Shown here: one piece after another, positions 43,327-52,999 of the stretch
Layout of the letters: each line of letters starts with the position of its first letter
Position numbering within the stretch: position 1 is the first letter of the stretch
Assembly (NCBI RefSeq): GCF_000019785.1
Contig: NC_010524.1
Span: forward strand, 3,522,001 to 3,586,000
Direction of reading: 5' to 3'
Source of the DNA: Leptothrix cholodnii SP-6
GTDB taxonomy: Bacteria; Pseudomonadota; Gammaproteobacteria; Burkholderiales; Burkholderiaceae_C
DNA length: 64,000 nt
Translations under genes and position numbers: made by a program
The notes under the pieces: generated by a model
Told to the model about the DNA's origin: nothing
What the model saw: the letters and a program-made list of their open reading frames with translations, nothing else
Database searches by the model: none

Positions 43327-45738
43327 TCAGGCACAGTCCAGCGTGACGCTGCGCCACGCGCCGGAGCGCTCCTCGGCTCCGATCGTCGCGCCCTCGACGA
43401 CGAGCGCACGCGGGTCGTCCGCCGGCAGCAGGACCACGAGTGGCTGCGCCGCCGGGGGCTGCGGGCCGCGCCGCTGCACCTGCAGGTGCAGGGCCTGTTC
43501 GCTGCAGTCGAGTGCGAGCGACCAGAAACCGTGGGCGCCGCTGCGCCAGGCATGGCTGTGGCCGTCGTCCTCGAAACACTCGGCCTCGAAACGGCCGAGC
43601 CGCAGCGGAAAGACCTGGAAACCGCGCACGTCGGCGCTGCTGCCGAAATGGGCCGGCGCCAGGTTGAGCGGGATCGCGCAACCGGCGCGCGCCAGCAGCG
43701 GCGGCTCGCTGCTGTCGAGCGGCGCCGCCAGCGTCAGCCACTGGCCGCCGGCATGGCGCCGGCCGGTCCAGAACTCCAGCCACTCACTGCCGGCAGGCAG
43801 CCAGACCCGCCGCTCGGTCGCCCCCGGCTCGACCACCGACGCCACCAGCAGGTCCGGGCCGAGCAGCATGTCGTCGCTTTCTTCCCAGCACTGCGCATCG
43901 CCGGGGAAGTCGTGGAAGGTCGGCCGGATCATCGGCTCGTAGGCGCCGTGCGAGCGCCACAGCAGTTGGTAGAGATAGGGCGTGAGGCGCGCGCGCAGCC
44001 CGATCAGCTCGCGGATGCGCGGCGTGATCTCGGGGTACATCCAGGGCTCGTTGACGCTGCCGTCGTCGTTCCACGAGTGGATCGAGAAACGCGGCAGGAA
44101 GATGCCGTGCTGGACCCAGCGCAGCAGCAGCTCGGGGCCGGGTGCCGGGCCCGAGAAGCCGCCGATGTCGTGGCCGGTGTTCGACACGCCGCTGATCGCC
44201 AGGCCCAGGCCCATGCGGATGTTGTAGCGCAGCGTCTCCCAGGCGGTGTAGTTGTCGCCCGACCAGGTCTGCACGTGGCGCTGCATGCCCGGCGCGCCGG
44301 AGCGCGACACCAGCCAGGGCCGCTCGTCGGGCGCGAATTCGCGCTGCGCCTGGTGCGAGGCCTGCATCATCAGCAGCGTCTGCAGCGGCCGGGCCTCGAC
44401 CGCGGCACGCGGCTCGCCGAAGAAATGGATGCGCGCCTGCCGGCTCCAGATCTCGTATTCGTTGTTGTCGTTCCAGGTCGCCGCGATGCCGGGCTCGAGC
44501 AGGCTCTCGGTGACACGCTGCTTCCACCAGGCGATGGTCTGCGGGTTGGTGAAGTCGAGGTAGGCGCCGGTGTCGTCCCAGAACTGCACCGCCGTCGGCT
44601 GGCCGTCGGGATCGCGGATCAGCAGGCCGGCCTCGGCCGCCTCGCCGAAGCGCGGGTGGTCGTGCAGCAGCGCCGGCTTGATGTTGGCGCACAGGCGCAC
44701 GCCGGCCGCCAGGTAGGACGCGGCGAAGCCGGCGGGGTCGGGGAACTTGTCGCGGTTCCAGTTGAAGACATAGCGCTTGTTGCCGATCGAGGTGTAGCCC
44801 GACGACAGGTGGAAGGACTCGCAGGCGATGTCGTGCTCGCTGCAGCGCGCGATGAACTCGCCCATGCGCAGCTGGGCGTCGGGTGCGTCGGTGTAGCTCA
44901 TCGTCGAGCCCGAGTAGCCGAGCGCATAGCGGGGCGTGAAGACCGGGCGGCCGGTCAGCCAGGTGTAGCGCCGCGTCACCGCCGCCGGGCCGTCGCCGGC
45001 GATGAAGTAGAGGTCGAGGTCACCGTGCTCGGCGACGAAGTGGCGGTAGGGGCCGTGGTAGTTGTCCATCTCGCGGCCCATGTCGAAGCTGCACTCCGAC
45101 AGGGTGTCGTAGAAAAGGCCGTAGACCAGGCCGCTGGCGGGCTTGCGCGTCAGGTAGAAAGGGATGTGCTTGTAGAGCGGGTCGGTGCTGCGCGCGCTGT
45201 AGCCCATCGGGTCGAGGTTGCACATGCGGTAGCGCTGGCCGGCGCGGTTGGCGTCGCCCGACCGCTCACCCAAGCCGAAGTACATCTCGCCACGCTCGCG
45301 TTCGAGGTAGTGGTAGACACGCTGATCCCACCAGCCGAAGTTGTAGGCCTGGGTCGAGCGGTCGGTGGCCGCGGGCTGCCACTCGCCCAGATGGCGCGCC
45401 TCCCAGCGGCAGCGCAGGCCGTCGAGCACGATCGTCAGGCGCACGTCGCGCGTGGTGACGCACACGCGCTCGGCGTCGTGTTGCAGTTCGAAGTCCGGCA
45501 GCGAGAAGCCCGACAGGTCGTGGCGGTCGCGGCCTTCGGCCGGCAGGTCGTCGAGCCCGGGCGCGATGGCCCAGGTGCGCGGGAAATGCAGCTGGCCGTC
45601 GGGCAGCACCAGCAGGCGCAGCAGGTCGTGCTCGAGCACGAACACGTGGGCCTGCGCACCGTCGGGCGCGCGCAGCACCAGGTGGTTGCCGGTGGACGCG
45701 GTGTCGAGGGCGAAGCGGGGGGGTTGGTCGAGTCGCAT
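43327..45738 (-). CDS. Glycoside hydrolase family 31 (alpha-glucosidase/alpha-xylosidase-like)
   Basis: 803 aa from the inner ATG. An upstream in-frame ATG at 45792 is rejected because the intervening codons have T-rich third positions unlike the rest. Catalytic nucleophile Asp424 lies in WNDNNE, and acid/base Asp495 in WSGDN, both GH31 hallmarks; YALGYSGSTMSY and FWDDTGAYLDF are family segments. It releases sugars from alpha-glucosides or alpha-xylosides; no signal peptide is seen, so it is likely cytosolic. The TRAP transporter genes upstream on the same strand probably import its substrate. Confidence 0.88.
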   Translation of the reverse strand: MRLDQPPRFALDTASTGNHLVLRAPDGAQAHVFVLEHDLLRLLVLPDGQLHFPRTWAIAPGLDDLPAEGRDRHDLSGFSLPDFELQHDAERVCVTTRDVRLTIVLDGLRCRWEARHLGEWQPAATDRSTQAYNFGWWDQRVYHYLERERGEMYFGLGERSGDANRAGQRYRMCNLDPMGYSARSTDPLYKHIPFYLTRKPASGLVYGLFYDTLSECSFDMGREMDNYHGPYRHFVAEHGDLDLYFIAGDGPAAVTRRYTWLTGRPVFTPRYALGYSGSTMSYTDAPDAQLRMGEFIARCSEHDIACESFHLSSGYTSIGNKRYVFNWNRDKFPDPAGFAASYLAAGVRLCANIKPALLHDHPRFGEAAEAGLLIRDPDGQPTAVQFWDDTGAYLDFTNPQTIAWWKQRVTESLLEPGIAATWNDNNEYEIWSRQARIHFFGEPRAAVEARPLQTLLMMQASHQAQREFAPDERPWLVSRSGAPGMQRHVQTWSGDNYTAWETLRYNIRMGLGLAISGVSNTGHDIGGFSGPAPGPELLLRWVQHGIFLPRFSIHSWNDDGSVNEPWMYPEITPRIRELIGLRARLTPYLYQLLWRSHGAYEPMIRPTFHDFPGDAQCWEESDDMLLGPDLLVASVVEPGATERRVWLPAGSEWLEFWTGRRHAGGQWLTLAAPLDSSEPPLLARAGCAIPLNLAPAHFGSSADVRGFQVFPLRLGRFEAECFEDDGHSHAWRSGAHGFWSLALDCSEQALHLQVQRRGPQPPAAQPLVVLLPADDPRALVVEGATIGAEERSGAWRSVTLDCA

Positions 45739-45792
45739 GGTGTGAAGGGTGTGAATGCGGCGAATGGGGCGAATGGCCGACAGCGCTTTCAT

Positions 45793-47097
45793 TCAACCGG
45801 TCTTGCCGAGCAGCACCTGGGGCAGCCACAGGGACAGTGCCGGGATGTAGGTGACCAGGAACAGCGCCACGATCATGAAAGCGAACATCGGCAGCAACGG
45901 CCGGGTGAGCTGGGCCAGCGACACGTTGGCGACGCGGGCGGCCACGAACAGCGTGCTGCCCACCGGCGGGGTGGCGATGCCGATGCACAGGTTGAAGGTG
46001 ATGATGATTCCGAAGTGCACCGGCGAGATGCCCAGCTTCATCGCCACCGGCAGGAAGATCGGCGTGAGGATCAGCAGGCCGGGCGTGATGTCCAGGAAGG
46101 TGCCCAGCAGCAGCAGCAGCACGTTGAACAGCAGCAGCAGCACGATCGGGTTGCTGGAGAAGCCGGTGATCGCGTCGGCCAGCATCGTCACCGAGCCGGT
46201 GCTGGCGAGCAGCCACGACATCGTCATCGACACGCCCACCATCAGCATCACCACCGCGGTGCCGACGGCCGCACCGAGCATCGCATCGGCCAGCTTCTTC
46301 CACGTCAGGTTGCGGTAGAGCAGGCTCAGGACCAGCGTGTAGAGCGCGGCCGCGCCGGCAGCCTCGGTCGCGGTGAACACGCCGGCGACGATGCCGCCCA
46401 TGATGATCAGCACCATCGCCAGCGCCGGCAGCGCACGCCAGAACACCACCAGCGCTTCGCGCAGGGTGTAGCGCTGGGTGTCGCGCGGCAGATCGCCGCG
46501 GCTGGCCACGATGTGCAGCCAGATCATCACCGACAGCGCCATCAGGATGCCCGGGATGTAGCCGGCGACGAACAGCACGTCGACCGGCGTGCCGCCCGAG
46601 ATCAGCGAGTAGACGATCAGCGCGCCCGACGGCGGGATCAGCAGTCCGCACGGCGAGGCCGCCACGTTGGCGGCGGCGCAGATCGGCATGTCGTAGCCGG
46701 CCTTGCGCTGCAGCGGCGACAGCGTCGCGCCCACGCTGGCGGCGCTGGCCACCGCCGAGCCCGAGATCGCGCCGAACAGCGCGTTGGCCACCACCGAGAT
46801 CTGCGCCAGCGAGCCCGGCAGCCAGCCGACCAGCACCTTGGCCAGGTCGATCAGGCGCAGGGCGATGCCGCCGGTGTTCATCAGGCCACCCGCCAGGATG
46901 AACAGCGGGATCGCCACCAGGGTGAAGCTGTCCAGGCTCGACGCCACGCGCTGGGCCGAGACGATCAGCGCGGTGTCGATGCTGGGCGTCACGGTGAACA
47001 GCGCCAGCACGGTCGCGATGCCGATGCAGAAGCTGACCGGCACCCCGAACAGCAGCAGCAGCGTGAACACCACGCCGAGGATGAGCAGTGCGGTCAT
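45793..47097 (-). CDS. TRAP transporter large permease (DctM family)
   Basis: 434 aa, about twelve spans; the ATG overlaps the small-permease stop by 4 nt. Family landmarks: FGVPVSFCIGIATVLALF, IPLFILAGGLMNTGGIALRLIDLAK, ISGSAVASAASVGATL and CIGIATPPVGSTLFVA. It is the ion-coupled translocation subunit, working with the DctQ-like and DctP-like partners. The next gene (GH31) follows closely. Confidence 0.95.
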   Translation of the reverse strand: MTALLILGVVFTLLLLFGVPVSFCIGIATVLALFTVTPSIDTALIVSAQRVASSLDSFTLVAIPLFILAGGLMNTGGIALRLIDLAKVLVGWLPGSLAQISVVANALFGAISGSAVASAASVGATLSPLQRKAGYDMPICAAANVAASPCGLLIPPSGALIVYSLISGGTPVDVLFVAGYIPGILMALSVMIWLHIVASRGDLPRDTQRYTLREALVVFWRALPALAMVLIIMGGIVAGVFTATEAAGAAALYTLVLSLLYRNLTWKKLADAMLGAAVGTAVVMLMVGVSMTMSWLLASTGSVTMLADAITGFSSNPIVLLLLFNVLLLLLGTFLDITPGLLILTPIFLPVAMKLGISPVHFGIIITFNLCIGIATPPVGSTLFVAARVANVSLAQLTRPLLPMFAFMIVALFLVTYIPALSLWLPQVLLGKTG

Positions 47098-47624
47098 GCC
47101 GGCAACTCCTGGTTGACGTGTTCGATCGCTTCCTCGACCTCGTCGGCGTGCCGGAAGCTGCCGGGCGCCACGAGGATCGCGATCTCGTAGAAGACGATGC
47201 ACACCCCGGCGATCGGGATGCAGCTGTAGACGTAGCCCATCGGCACCTCGAGCGTGGCCGAGAGCTGCTCGACCTCGAAGGCGCGCAGCACCAGCCGCAG
47301 CCCGCCGTAGACGAACACCGCCGCCGCGAAGGCCAGCACCAGCGCCGCCACCGCCCGCATGTGGCGCAGCAGCGCCGGGCCGCTGAGCTTCTGGGCCAGC
47401 ATGTCGTAGCCCATGTGCTCGAGCCGGCCGCAGGCGTAGGCCGTGCCGAGCAGGCTGAGCCAGATCACCGCGAAACGCGAGGTCTCCTCGGTGAAGGTCG
47501 ACGGGCTGCCGAGCACGTAGCGGCTGATCACCTGCCAGATCACGCACACGGACAGCACGGAAAAACACAGGATCAGCGCGGCCTGGAGCAGGCGGTCGAT
47601 CACGGATCGCATCATTTGCAGCAT
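47094..47624 (-). CDS. TRAP transporter small permease (DctQ family)
   Basis: 176 aa with four spans, including VCVIWQVISRYVLGSPSTFTEETSRFAVIWL, the characteristic DctQ segment. It supports the large permease and binds it in the inner membrane. It follows the binding-protein gene by 18 nt and overlaps the large permease start. Confidence 0.93.
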   Translation of the reverse strand: MLQMMRSVIDRLLQAALILCFSVLSVCVIWQVISRYVLGSPSTFTEETSRFAVIWLSLLGTAYACGRLEHMGYDMLAQKLSGPALLRHMRAVAALVLAFAAAVFVYGGLRLVLRAFEVEQLSATLEVPMGYVYSCIPIAGVCIVFYEIAILVAPGSFRHADEVEEAIEHVNQELPA

Positions 47625-47642
47625 GGCCGCGCCCTTCCCGTC

Positions 47643-48617
47643 TCAGCGAACCGCGTTGATCTGGTCGAGCAGACCGGACACGCGGGCGTTCTTGCGCTCC
47701 TCGTCCAGCATCGGCTTGACCTTGTCGATGAACGCCTGCTTGTTGGGCATGCTGATCTTCACGCCCAGCTTCTCGGCCGCGACCGCCTCGGTCTTCTCGG
47801 CCTCGGCCCACAGGCCGCGCTGGTAGACGAAGGACTCGTGCGCGGCCTGGCGCAGCGCATCCTGCTGCGGCTTCTTCAGGGAGTCCCACTTGGCCGACGA
47901 GATCACCAGCACGTCGGGCACCATCTGGTGCTCGGTCATCGAGTAGAACTTGCTCACCTCGCCATGGCGGCCGGTGGTCAGCGCGGTGATGTTGTTCTCG
48001 GCGCCGTCGACCACACCCGACTGCAGCGCCGGGTAGACCTCGCCCCAGGCCATCGGCGTGGGTGCGGCACCCAGCGCCTGGACCATCTTGATGGTGGTCG
48101 GGCTCTGCTGGACGCGGATCTTCAGGCCCTTCAGGTCATCGGGCGTGTTGATCGGCTTCTTGGCGTAGAAGCTGCGCGAGCCCGAGTCGTAGAAGGTCAG
48201 GCCGATGAAGCCGCGGCTCTTGGAAGCGGCCAGGATCGACTCGCCGACCTGGCCGTCGAGCACCTTGAAGAAATGCTCCTTGCTGCGAAACACGAACGGC
48301 AGGTTGAAGACCTTGTACTCGGGCGCGAAGGTCTCGAGCGGCGAGGCGCTGGCCTTGGTCAGTTCGAGCACGCCGTTCTGCACCTGCTCGAGCGTCTCGC
48401 GCTCGCCGCCCAGGGTGCCGTTGGGGAACACCTTGATGTCGATCTCGCCGTTGGACTTCTGCTTGGCGAGTTCGGCGAACCGCACCATCGCGAGGTGCAC
48501 CGGGTGCTTGTCGTTCAGGCCGTGGGCCAGACGCATCGACTGCTGCTGCGCCCAGGCGCTGCCGGAAACGCACAGACTGGCCAGCAGCAGGGCGGTGGAA
48601 AGGGGCTTCAACTTCAT
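47643..48617 (-). CDS. TRAP transporter solute-binding protein (DctP family)
   Basis: 324 aa with a Sec signal (LSTALLLASLCVSGSAWAQ). The ATG is supported by AGGAG 7 nt upstream. DctP features: LAHGLNDKHPVHLAMVRFAELAKQKSNGEIDIKVFPNGTLGGERE, DLKGLKIRVQ and PMAWGEVYPALQSGVVDGAENN, where the Arg of KIRVQ normally binds a carboxylate. That suggests a sugar acid such as a uronate or aldonate. First gene of the operon with GH31 at its end. Confidence 0.93.
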   Translation of the reverse strand: MKLKPLSTALLLASLCVSGSAWAQQQSMRLAHGLNDKHPVHLAMVRFAELAKQKSNGEIDIKVFPNGTLGGERETLEQVQNGVLELTKASASPLETFAPEYKVFNLPFVFRSKEHFFKVLDGQVGESILAASKSRGFIGLTFYDSGSRSFYAKKPINTPDDLKGLKIRVQQSPTTIKMVQALGAAPTPMAWGEVYPALQSGVVDGAENNITALTTGRHGEVSKFYSMTEHQMVPDVLVISSAKWDSLKKPQQDALRQAAHESFVYQRGLWAEAEKTEAVAAEKLGVKISMPNKQAFIDKVKPMLDEERKNARVSGLLDQINAVR

Positions 48618-48779
48618 GGCATGTCTCCTGGAGGAAAGGCGTGTCGGGGGACTCCGGCGGGCCGATGTGGCTGCTCGAATCGACAACGCGGGTTGGTGAT
48701 CGGAATGGATGGGAAGTCCGGGTTGCGGCCTGCATCGGGGCCGGCATTCGCGGGAAGGATGCGCGGGGTGCGGCGCGTC

Positions 48780-50375
48780 TCAGCGCGCTGCCTGTTCTAG
48801 TCCGTTTTCTGCCCCCTGCCATCGGGTCTCACACCAGCGCGCGACCTGCTCGCGCGCGGCCTCGTCCATGTGCAGGCCCAGCTTGCTGCGCCGCCACAGC
48901 ACGTCGTCGGCGCTGCGGGCCCATTCGTGGCGGTGCAGGTAGTCCAGCTCGGCCTCGTGCAGGCCCGGCGCGACTTCGGCGCCCAACGTGCCGGCTTCGA
49001 GCAGCAGGTCGACGCGCGAGCCGTAGGCGCGCGCCCAGCGGCCACGCAGGGCCTCCGGCAGCTGCGGATGGCGGCGGGCGAGCGCCTGCTCGAAGCGCTG
49101 CAGGTCGACGTCCGGGCGCTGCGGCGCGCCGATCCACTCGCGCAGGTCGCCGCCGGGCAGCGGCGCATCGACGGTCCAGGCCGCCCCTTGCTGGCCAGAC
49201 ACGCCCGGCACGCCGAGCACGCCGCACAGCCGGTCGGCCGCCTCCTCGGCGAGCTTGCGGAAGGTCGTGATCTTGCCGCCCCAGACCGACAGCAGCGGCG
49301 CGCCGTCGTCGCGCAGCTCGAGCTCGTAGTCGCGTGTCACCGCCGCCGCGTCGTCCTCGCCCTCGTTGCCCAGCAGGGGCCGCACGCCGGAGTAGGTCCA
49401 CACCACGTCCTGCGGCTGCACCGGCTGGGCGAAGTAGCGGCTGGCCTGCGCGCACAGGTAGCCGATCTCGTCGGCGTCGATGCGCACCTCGCCGATCGGG
49501 CCGTGGTGTTCGACGTCGGTGGTGCCGATCAGCGTGTAGTCGCGTTCGTAGGGGATCGCGAAGATGATGCGCCGGTCGGGGTTCTGGAAGATGTAGGCGT
49601 GATCGTGCTCGAAGAGGCGCGGCACGACGATGTGGCTGCCCTTGACCAGGCGCAGCGATCGCGCCTCGGGCAGGTGCGCATGCTCGCGCAGGAACTGGCT
49701 GGCCCACGGCCCGGCGGCGTTGACGAGCGCTCGCGCCGTCACCGTCTCCTCGCGGCCGTCGCGGTGCTGCAGCGTGGCCGACCAACGTGCGCCGACACGT
49801 GCCACCCGCACCACCCGGCAGCGCGTGGCGATGCGCGCGCCGCGTTCGGCGGCGTCGATCGCCGCCAGCACCACCAGCCGCGCGTCGTCGACCCAGCCGT
49901 CCGAATAGACGAAGCCGCGGCGGAACTCGGGCTTGAGCGGCACGCCGGCGGCATGGCGGCGCAGGTCGACCGCCCGCGAGGCCGGCAGGATCTCGCGGCG
50001 GGCCAGGTGGTCGTACAGGAACAGCCCGGCGCGGATCATCCAGGCCGGCCGCATCGCCGGGTCGTGCGGCATCACGAAACGCAGCGGCCGCATGATGTGC
50101 GGCGCACTGCGCAGCAGCGCCTCGCGCTCGGCCAGCGCCTTGCGAACCAGCGAAAACTCGTGGTATTCGAGGTAGCGCAGGCCGCCGTGGATCAGCTTGG
50201 TCGAGGCCGACGAGGTGTGCGAGGCCAAGTCGTCCTGCTCGGCCAGCAGCACCGACAGGCCGCGACCGGCCAGGTCGCGGGCGATGCCGGCGCCGTTGAT
50301 GCCGCCCCCCACGACGAGCACGTCGCAGGCACCGCCAGCGGGGCTCGACGACGATGGGGTTTGCGGGTGGTTCAA
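48780..50375 (-). CDS. glpD: Aerobic glycerol-3-phosphate dehydrogenase
   Basis: 531 aa. The start is TTG, supported by AAGGAG 8 nt upstream. FAD motif VVGGGINGAGIARDLAGRGLSVLLAEQDDLA, the family segment TSSASTKLIHGGLRYLEYHEFSLV and GTTDVEHHGPIGEV identify GlpD. It oxidises glycerol 3-phosphate to dihydroxyacetone phosphate at the inner membrane and passes electrons to quinone. It is divergent from glpR-glpK across a 126-bp AT-rich operator region. Confidence 0.94.
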   Translation of the reverse strand: MNHPQTPSSSSPAGGACDVLVVGGGINGAGIARDLAGRGLSVLLAEQDDLASHTSSASTKLIHGGLRYLEYHEFSLVRKALAEREALLRSAPHIMRPLRFVMPHDPAMRPAWMIRAGLFLYDHLARREILPASRAVDLRRHAAGVPLKPEFRRGFVYSDGWVDDARLVVLAAIDAAERGARIATRCRVVRVARVGARWSATLQHRDGREETVTARALVNAAGPWASQFLREHAHLPEARSLRLVKGSHIVVPRLFEHDHAYIFQNPDRRIIFAIPYERDYTLIGTTDVEHHGPIGEVRIDADEIGYLCAQASRYFAQPVQPQDVVWTYSGVRPLLGNEGEDDAAAVTRDYELELRDDGAPLLSVWGGKITTFRKLAEEAADRLCGVLGVPGVSGQQGAAWTVDAPLPGGDLREWIGAPQRPDVDLQRFEQALARRHPQLPEALRGRWARAYGSRVDLLLEAGTLGAEVAPGLHEAELDYLHRHEWARSADDVLWRRSKLGLHMDEAAREQVARWCETRWQGAENGLEQAAR

Positions 50376-50403
50376 GTTCAGGACTCCTTTTTGACGCTCG
50401 GAA

Positions 50404-50482
50404 TTGTTCGCTTTTTTTCTTTTTACAAAAAAACGAACACAAAGACAACTCAGTGCGAACCCTAAGGCAAGAAAACGAACAG
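50404..50482. promoter_or_regulatory. Candidate GlpR operator region
   Basis: TGTTCG (50405-50410) and CGAACA (50434-50439) frame a T-tract/A-tract palindrome, and two further CGAAC half-sites lie at 50456-50460 and 50476-50480. E. coli GlpR sites are built from TGTTCG/CGAACA halves, so GlpR made from the divergent gene probably represses both promoters here when glycerol 3-phosphate is absent. Confidence 0.6.
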
Positions 50483-50501
50483 CCGCCGTAAGCTACGGGG
50501 C

Positions 50502-51275
50502 GTGAACTTCATCCCCAATCCGAGACAGGCCGGCGTGCTCGACGCCGTGCGAGAACAAGGCACGATCAGCGTCGAGGCGCTGGCCGAGCGCTTCGGCGTG
50601 ACGCTGCAGACCGTGCGGCGCGACGTCAAGCTGCTCTCCGGCGCCGGGCTGCTGACGCGCTTCCACGGCGGCGTGCGGCTGCCGAGTTCGACCACCGAGA
50701 ACATCGCCTACCGCCAGCGCCAGCAGCTCAACGAGGACGCCAAGCACCGCATCGCCCGGGCAGTGGCCGATGCGGTGCCCGACGGCTGTTCGCTGATCAT
50801 CAACATCGGTACCACCACCGAGGCGATCGCGCACGAGCTGCTGCGCCGCCGCGGCCTGCGCGTGATCACCAACAACCTCAATGTCGCGGCGATCCTGTCC
50901 GACAACCCCGACTGCGAAGTCATCGTCGCCGGGGGTCTGGTGCGTTCGCGCGACCGCGGCGTGGTGGGCGAGGCGACCGTCGAGTTCATCCGCCAGTTCA
51001 AGGTCGACATCGCCCTGATCGGCATCTCGGGCATCGAGGCCGACGGCACGCTGCGCGATTTCGACTACCGCGAGGTGACGGTGGCGCGCGCCATCGTCGA
51101 GCACTCGCGCGAGGTCTGGCTGGCGGCCGACCACAGCAAGTTCAACCGCCCGGCGATGGTGGAGCTGGCGCGCCTCGACCAGGTCGATGTGCTGTACACC
51201 GACCAGCCGCCGCCGCCGCCCTTCGACGCCTTGCTCGACGAGGCAGGCGTGCGCTGCGTGGTGGCCCCGGCCTGA
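50502..51275 (+). CDS. glpR: DeoR-family glycerol-3-phosphate regulon repressor
   Basis: 257 aa from GTG. N-terminal DeoR helix-turn-helix ([22 protein letters not shown]) then the sugar-phosphate-binding domain with [16 protein letters not shown] and the [12 protein letters not shown] segment typical of GlpR. It sits between glpD and glpK and 41 nt before the latter, as in many proteobacteria. Confidence 0.9.
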   Translation: MNFIPNPRQAGVLDAVREQGTISVEALAERFGVTLQTVRRDVKLLSGAGLLTRFHGGVRLPSSTTENIAYRQRQQLNEDAKHRIARAVADAVPDGCSLIINIGTTTEAIAHELLRRRGLRVITNNLNVAAILSDNPDCEVIVAGGLVRSRDRGVVGEATVEFIRQFKVDIALIGISGIEADGTLRDFDYREVTVARAIVEHSREVWLAADHSKFNRPAMVELARLDQVDVLYTDQPPPPPFDALLDEAGVRCVVAPA

Positions 51276-51316
51276 CCGCCGCAGCGCCTTCCCCGGACCA
51301 ACCGCAAGGACATCCG

Positions 51317-52810
51317 ATGAGCTTTCTTCTGGCCCTCGACCAGGGCACGTCGAGTTCGCGCAGCATCGTCTTCGACATCGAGGGCCGTCCGGTCGCGATG
51401 GCGCAGCGCGAGCTGCGGCAGATCTATCCGCAGCCCGGCTGGGTCGAACACGATCCGATCGAGATCCGCGACAGCCAGCTCGCCACCGCACGCGAGGCGA
51501 TCGCGCGCGCCGGCATCTCGGCGCACGACATCCGCGCCGTCGGCATCACCAACCAGCGCGAGACCACCCTGCTGTGGAACCGCCGCACCGGCGCGCCGCT
51601 GCACAACGCGATCGTCTGGCAGGACCGCCGCACCGAGCCGATCTGCGCGGCGCTGCGCGAGCGCGGCGCCGAGGCGCTGGTGCGCCAGCGCACCGGCCTG
51701 CTGATCGACCCCTATTTCTCCGGCACCAAGCTCCAGTGGCTGCTCGACCACGTGCCCGGCGCACGCGAGCAGGCCGCACGTGGCGAACTCGCCTTCGGCA
51801 CGGTCGACGCGTGGCTGGTCTGGCAGCTGACCGGCGGGCGGGTGCACGCCACCGACGTGACCAACGCCTCGCGCACGCTGCTGTTCGACGTGCACGCCAA
51901 CCGCTGGGACGACGAGCTGCTGAGCCTGCTCGACGTGCCGCACGAGCTGCTGCCTGCCGTGTTTCCGTCGTCGCATCTCTACGGCGAGACCGATGCCGGC
52001 CTGCTCGGCGCGGCCTTGCCGATCGCCGGCATCGCCGGCGACCAGCAGAGCGCGCTGTTCGGCCAGGCCTGCTTCAAGCCCGGCCTGGCCAAGAACACCT
52101 ACGGCACCGGCTGCTTCCTGCTGATGCACAACGGCGATCGTTTCCAGTCCTCGGCCAACGGCCTGGTGACCACCGCCGCAGCGCAGACCGGGCCGCAGCC
52201 GCAGTTCGCGATCGAAGGCAGCGTCTTCGTCGGCGGCGCGGTGGTGCAGTGGCTGCGCGACGGCCTGCGCGCGATCGATTCGGCCTCGGCGGTGCAGGCA
52301 CTGGCGCAGAGCGTGCCCGACTCGGGCGGCGTGGTCTTCGTGCCGGCATTCACCGGGCTGGGGGCGCCCTACTGGAAACCTGACGCACGCGGCGCCATCG
52401 TCGGCCTGTCGCGTGGCACGACGCTCGGCCACATCGCCCGCGCCGCGCTGGAGAGCATCGCCTACCAGAGCGCCGCCCTGCTGGCCGCGATGGGTCGCGA
52501 CGCCCAGGCCTGCGGCGGCGCGGCCGTCACCGAGCTGCGCGTGGACGGCGGCGCCTGCGTCAACGACCTGCTGATGCAGTTCCAGGCCGACCTGCTGGGC
52601 GTGCCGGTGGTGCGACCCCAGGTGATCGAGACCACCGCGCGCGGCGCCGCCTTCCTGGCCGGCCTGAGCACCGGCGTGTACCGCGGCCTCGACGAACTCG
52701 AAGCCCTGTGGCAGCCCGAGCGCACCTTCCACCCGACCCTACCCCCAGGGCGCGCCAGCGAGCTGATGGCGCAGTGGGAACACGCCGTGCGCCAGACCGT
52801 GGCGAGCTGA
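51317..52810 (+). CDS. glpK: Glycerol kinase
   Basis: 497 aa, usual length. [67 protein letters not shown] and [14 protein letters not shown] are diagnostic FGGY glycerol kinase segments. It phosphorylates glycerol with ATP. No glpF facilitator is nearby. With GlpD it supplies dihydroxyacetone phosphate. Confidence 0.96.
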   Translation: MSFLLALDQGTSSSRSIVFDIEGRPVAMAQRELRQIYPQPGWVEHDPIEIRDSQLATAREAIARAGISAHDIRAVGITNQRETTLLWNRRTGAPLHNAIVWQDRRTEPICAALRERGAEALVRQRTGLLIDPYFSGTKLQWLLDHVPGAREQAARGELAFGTVDAWLVWQLTGGRVHATDVTNASRTLLFDVHANRWDDELLSLLDVPHELLPAVFPSSHLYGETDAGLLGAALPIAGIAGDQQSALFGQACFKPGLAKNTYGTGCFLLMHNGDRFQSSANGLVTTAAAQTGPQPQFAIEGSVFVGGAVVQWLRDGLRAIDSASAVQALAQSVPDSGGVVFVPAFTGLGAPYWKPDARGAIVGLSRGTTLGHIARAALESIAYQSAALLAAMGRDAQACGGAAVTELRVDGGACVNDLLMQFQADLLGVPVVRPQVIETTARGAAFLAGLSTGVYRGLDELEALWQPERTFHPTLPPGRASELMAQWEHAVRQTVAS

Positions 52811-52999
52811 GCGCCCGTCCGGTCGAGCGCGACCGCCAGCCCGCGTCCGTCGACGCCTGTTTTCATTTCCGGTTGCAGGCCGAGCAGGCATGCGCGGGTG
52901 CGTGCTCTAATTTCTGGGCCGTCCGGCAGGCAATCCGTCGCGGTGGCACGCATCGACCCGTGCGTGCGACCGCGACGCTCCAACCAAGGAAACACCCCG

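Noticed and set aside
45739..45792. Longer N-terminus for the GH31 enzyme
   Set aside because: The stretch has ATT/CTT codons with T in third position and short tandem repeats, unlike the coding sequence.
43486..47190. 1234-residue plus-strand open frame
   Set aside because: Antisense to GH31 and the TRAP permease; translation is low-complexity Arg/Gln/His-rich.
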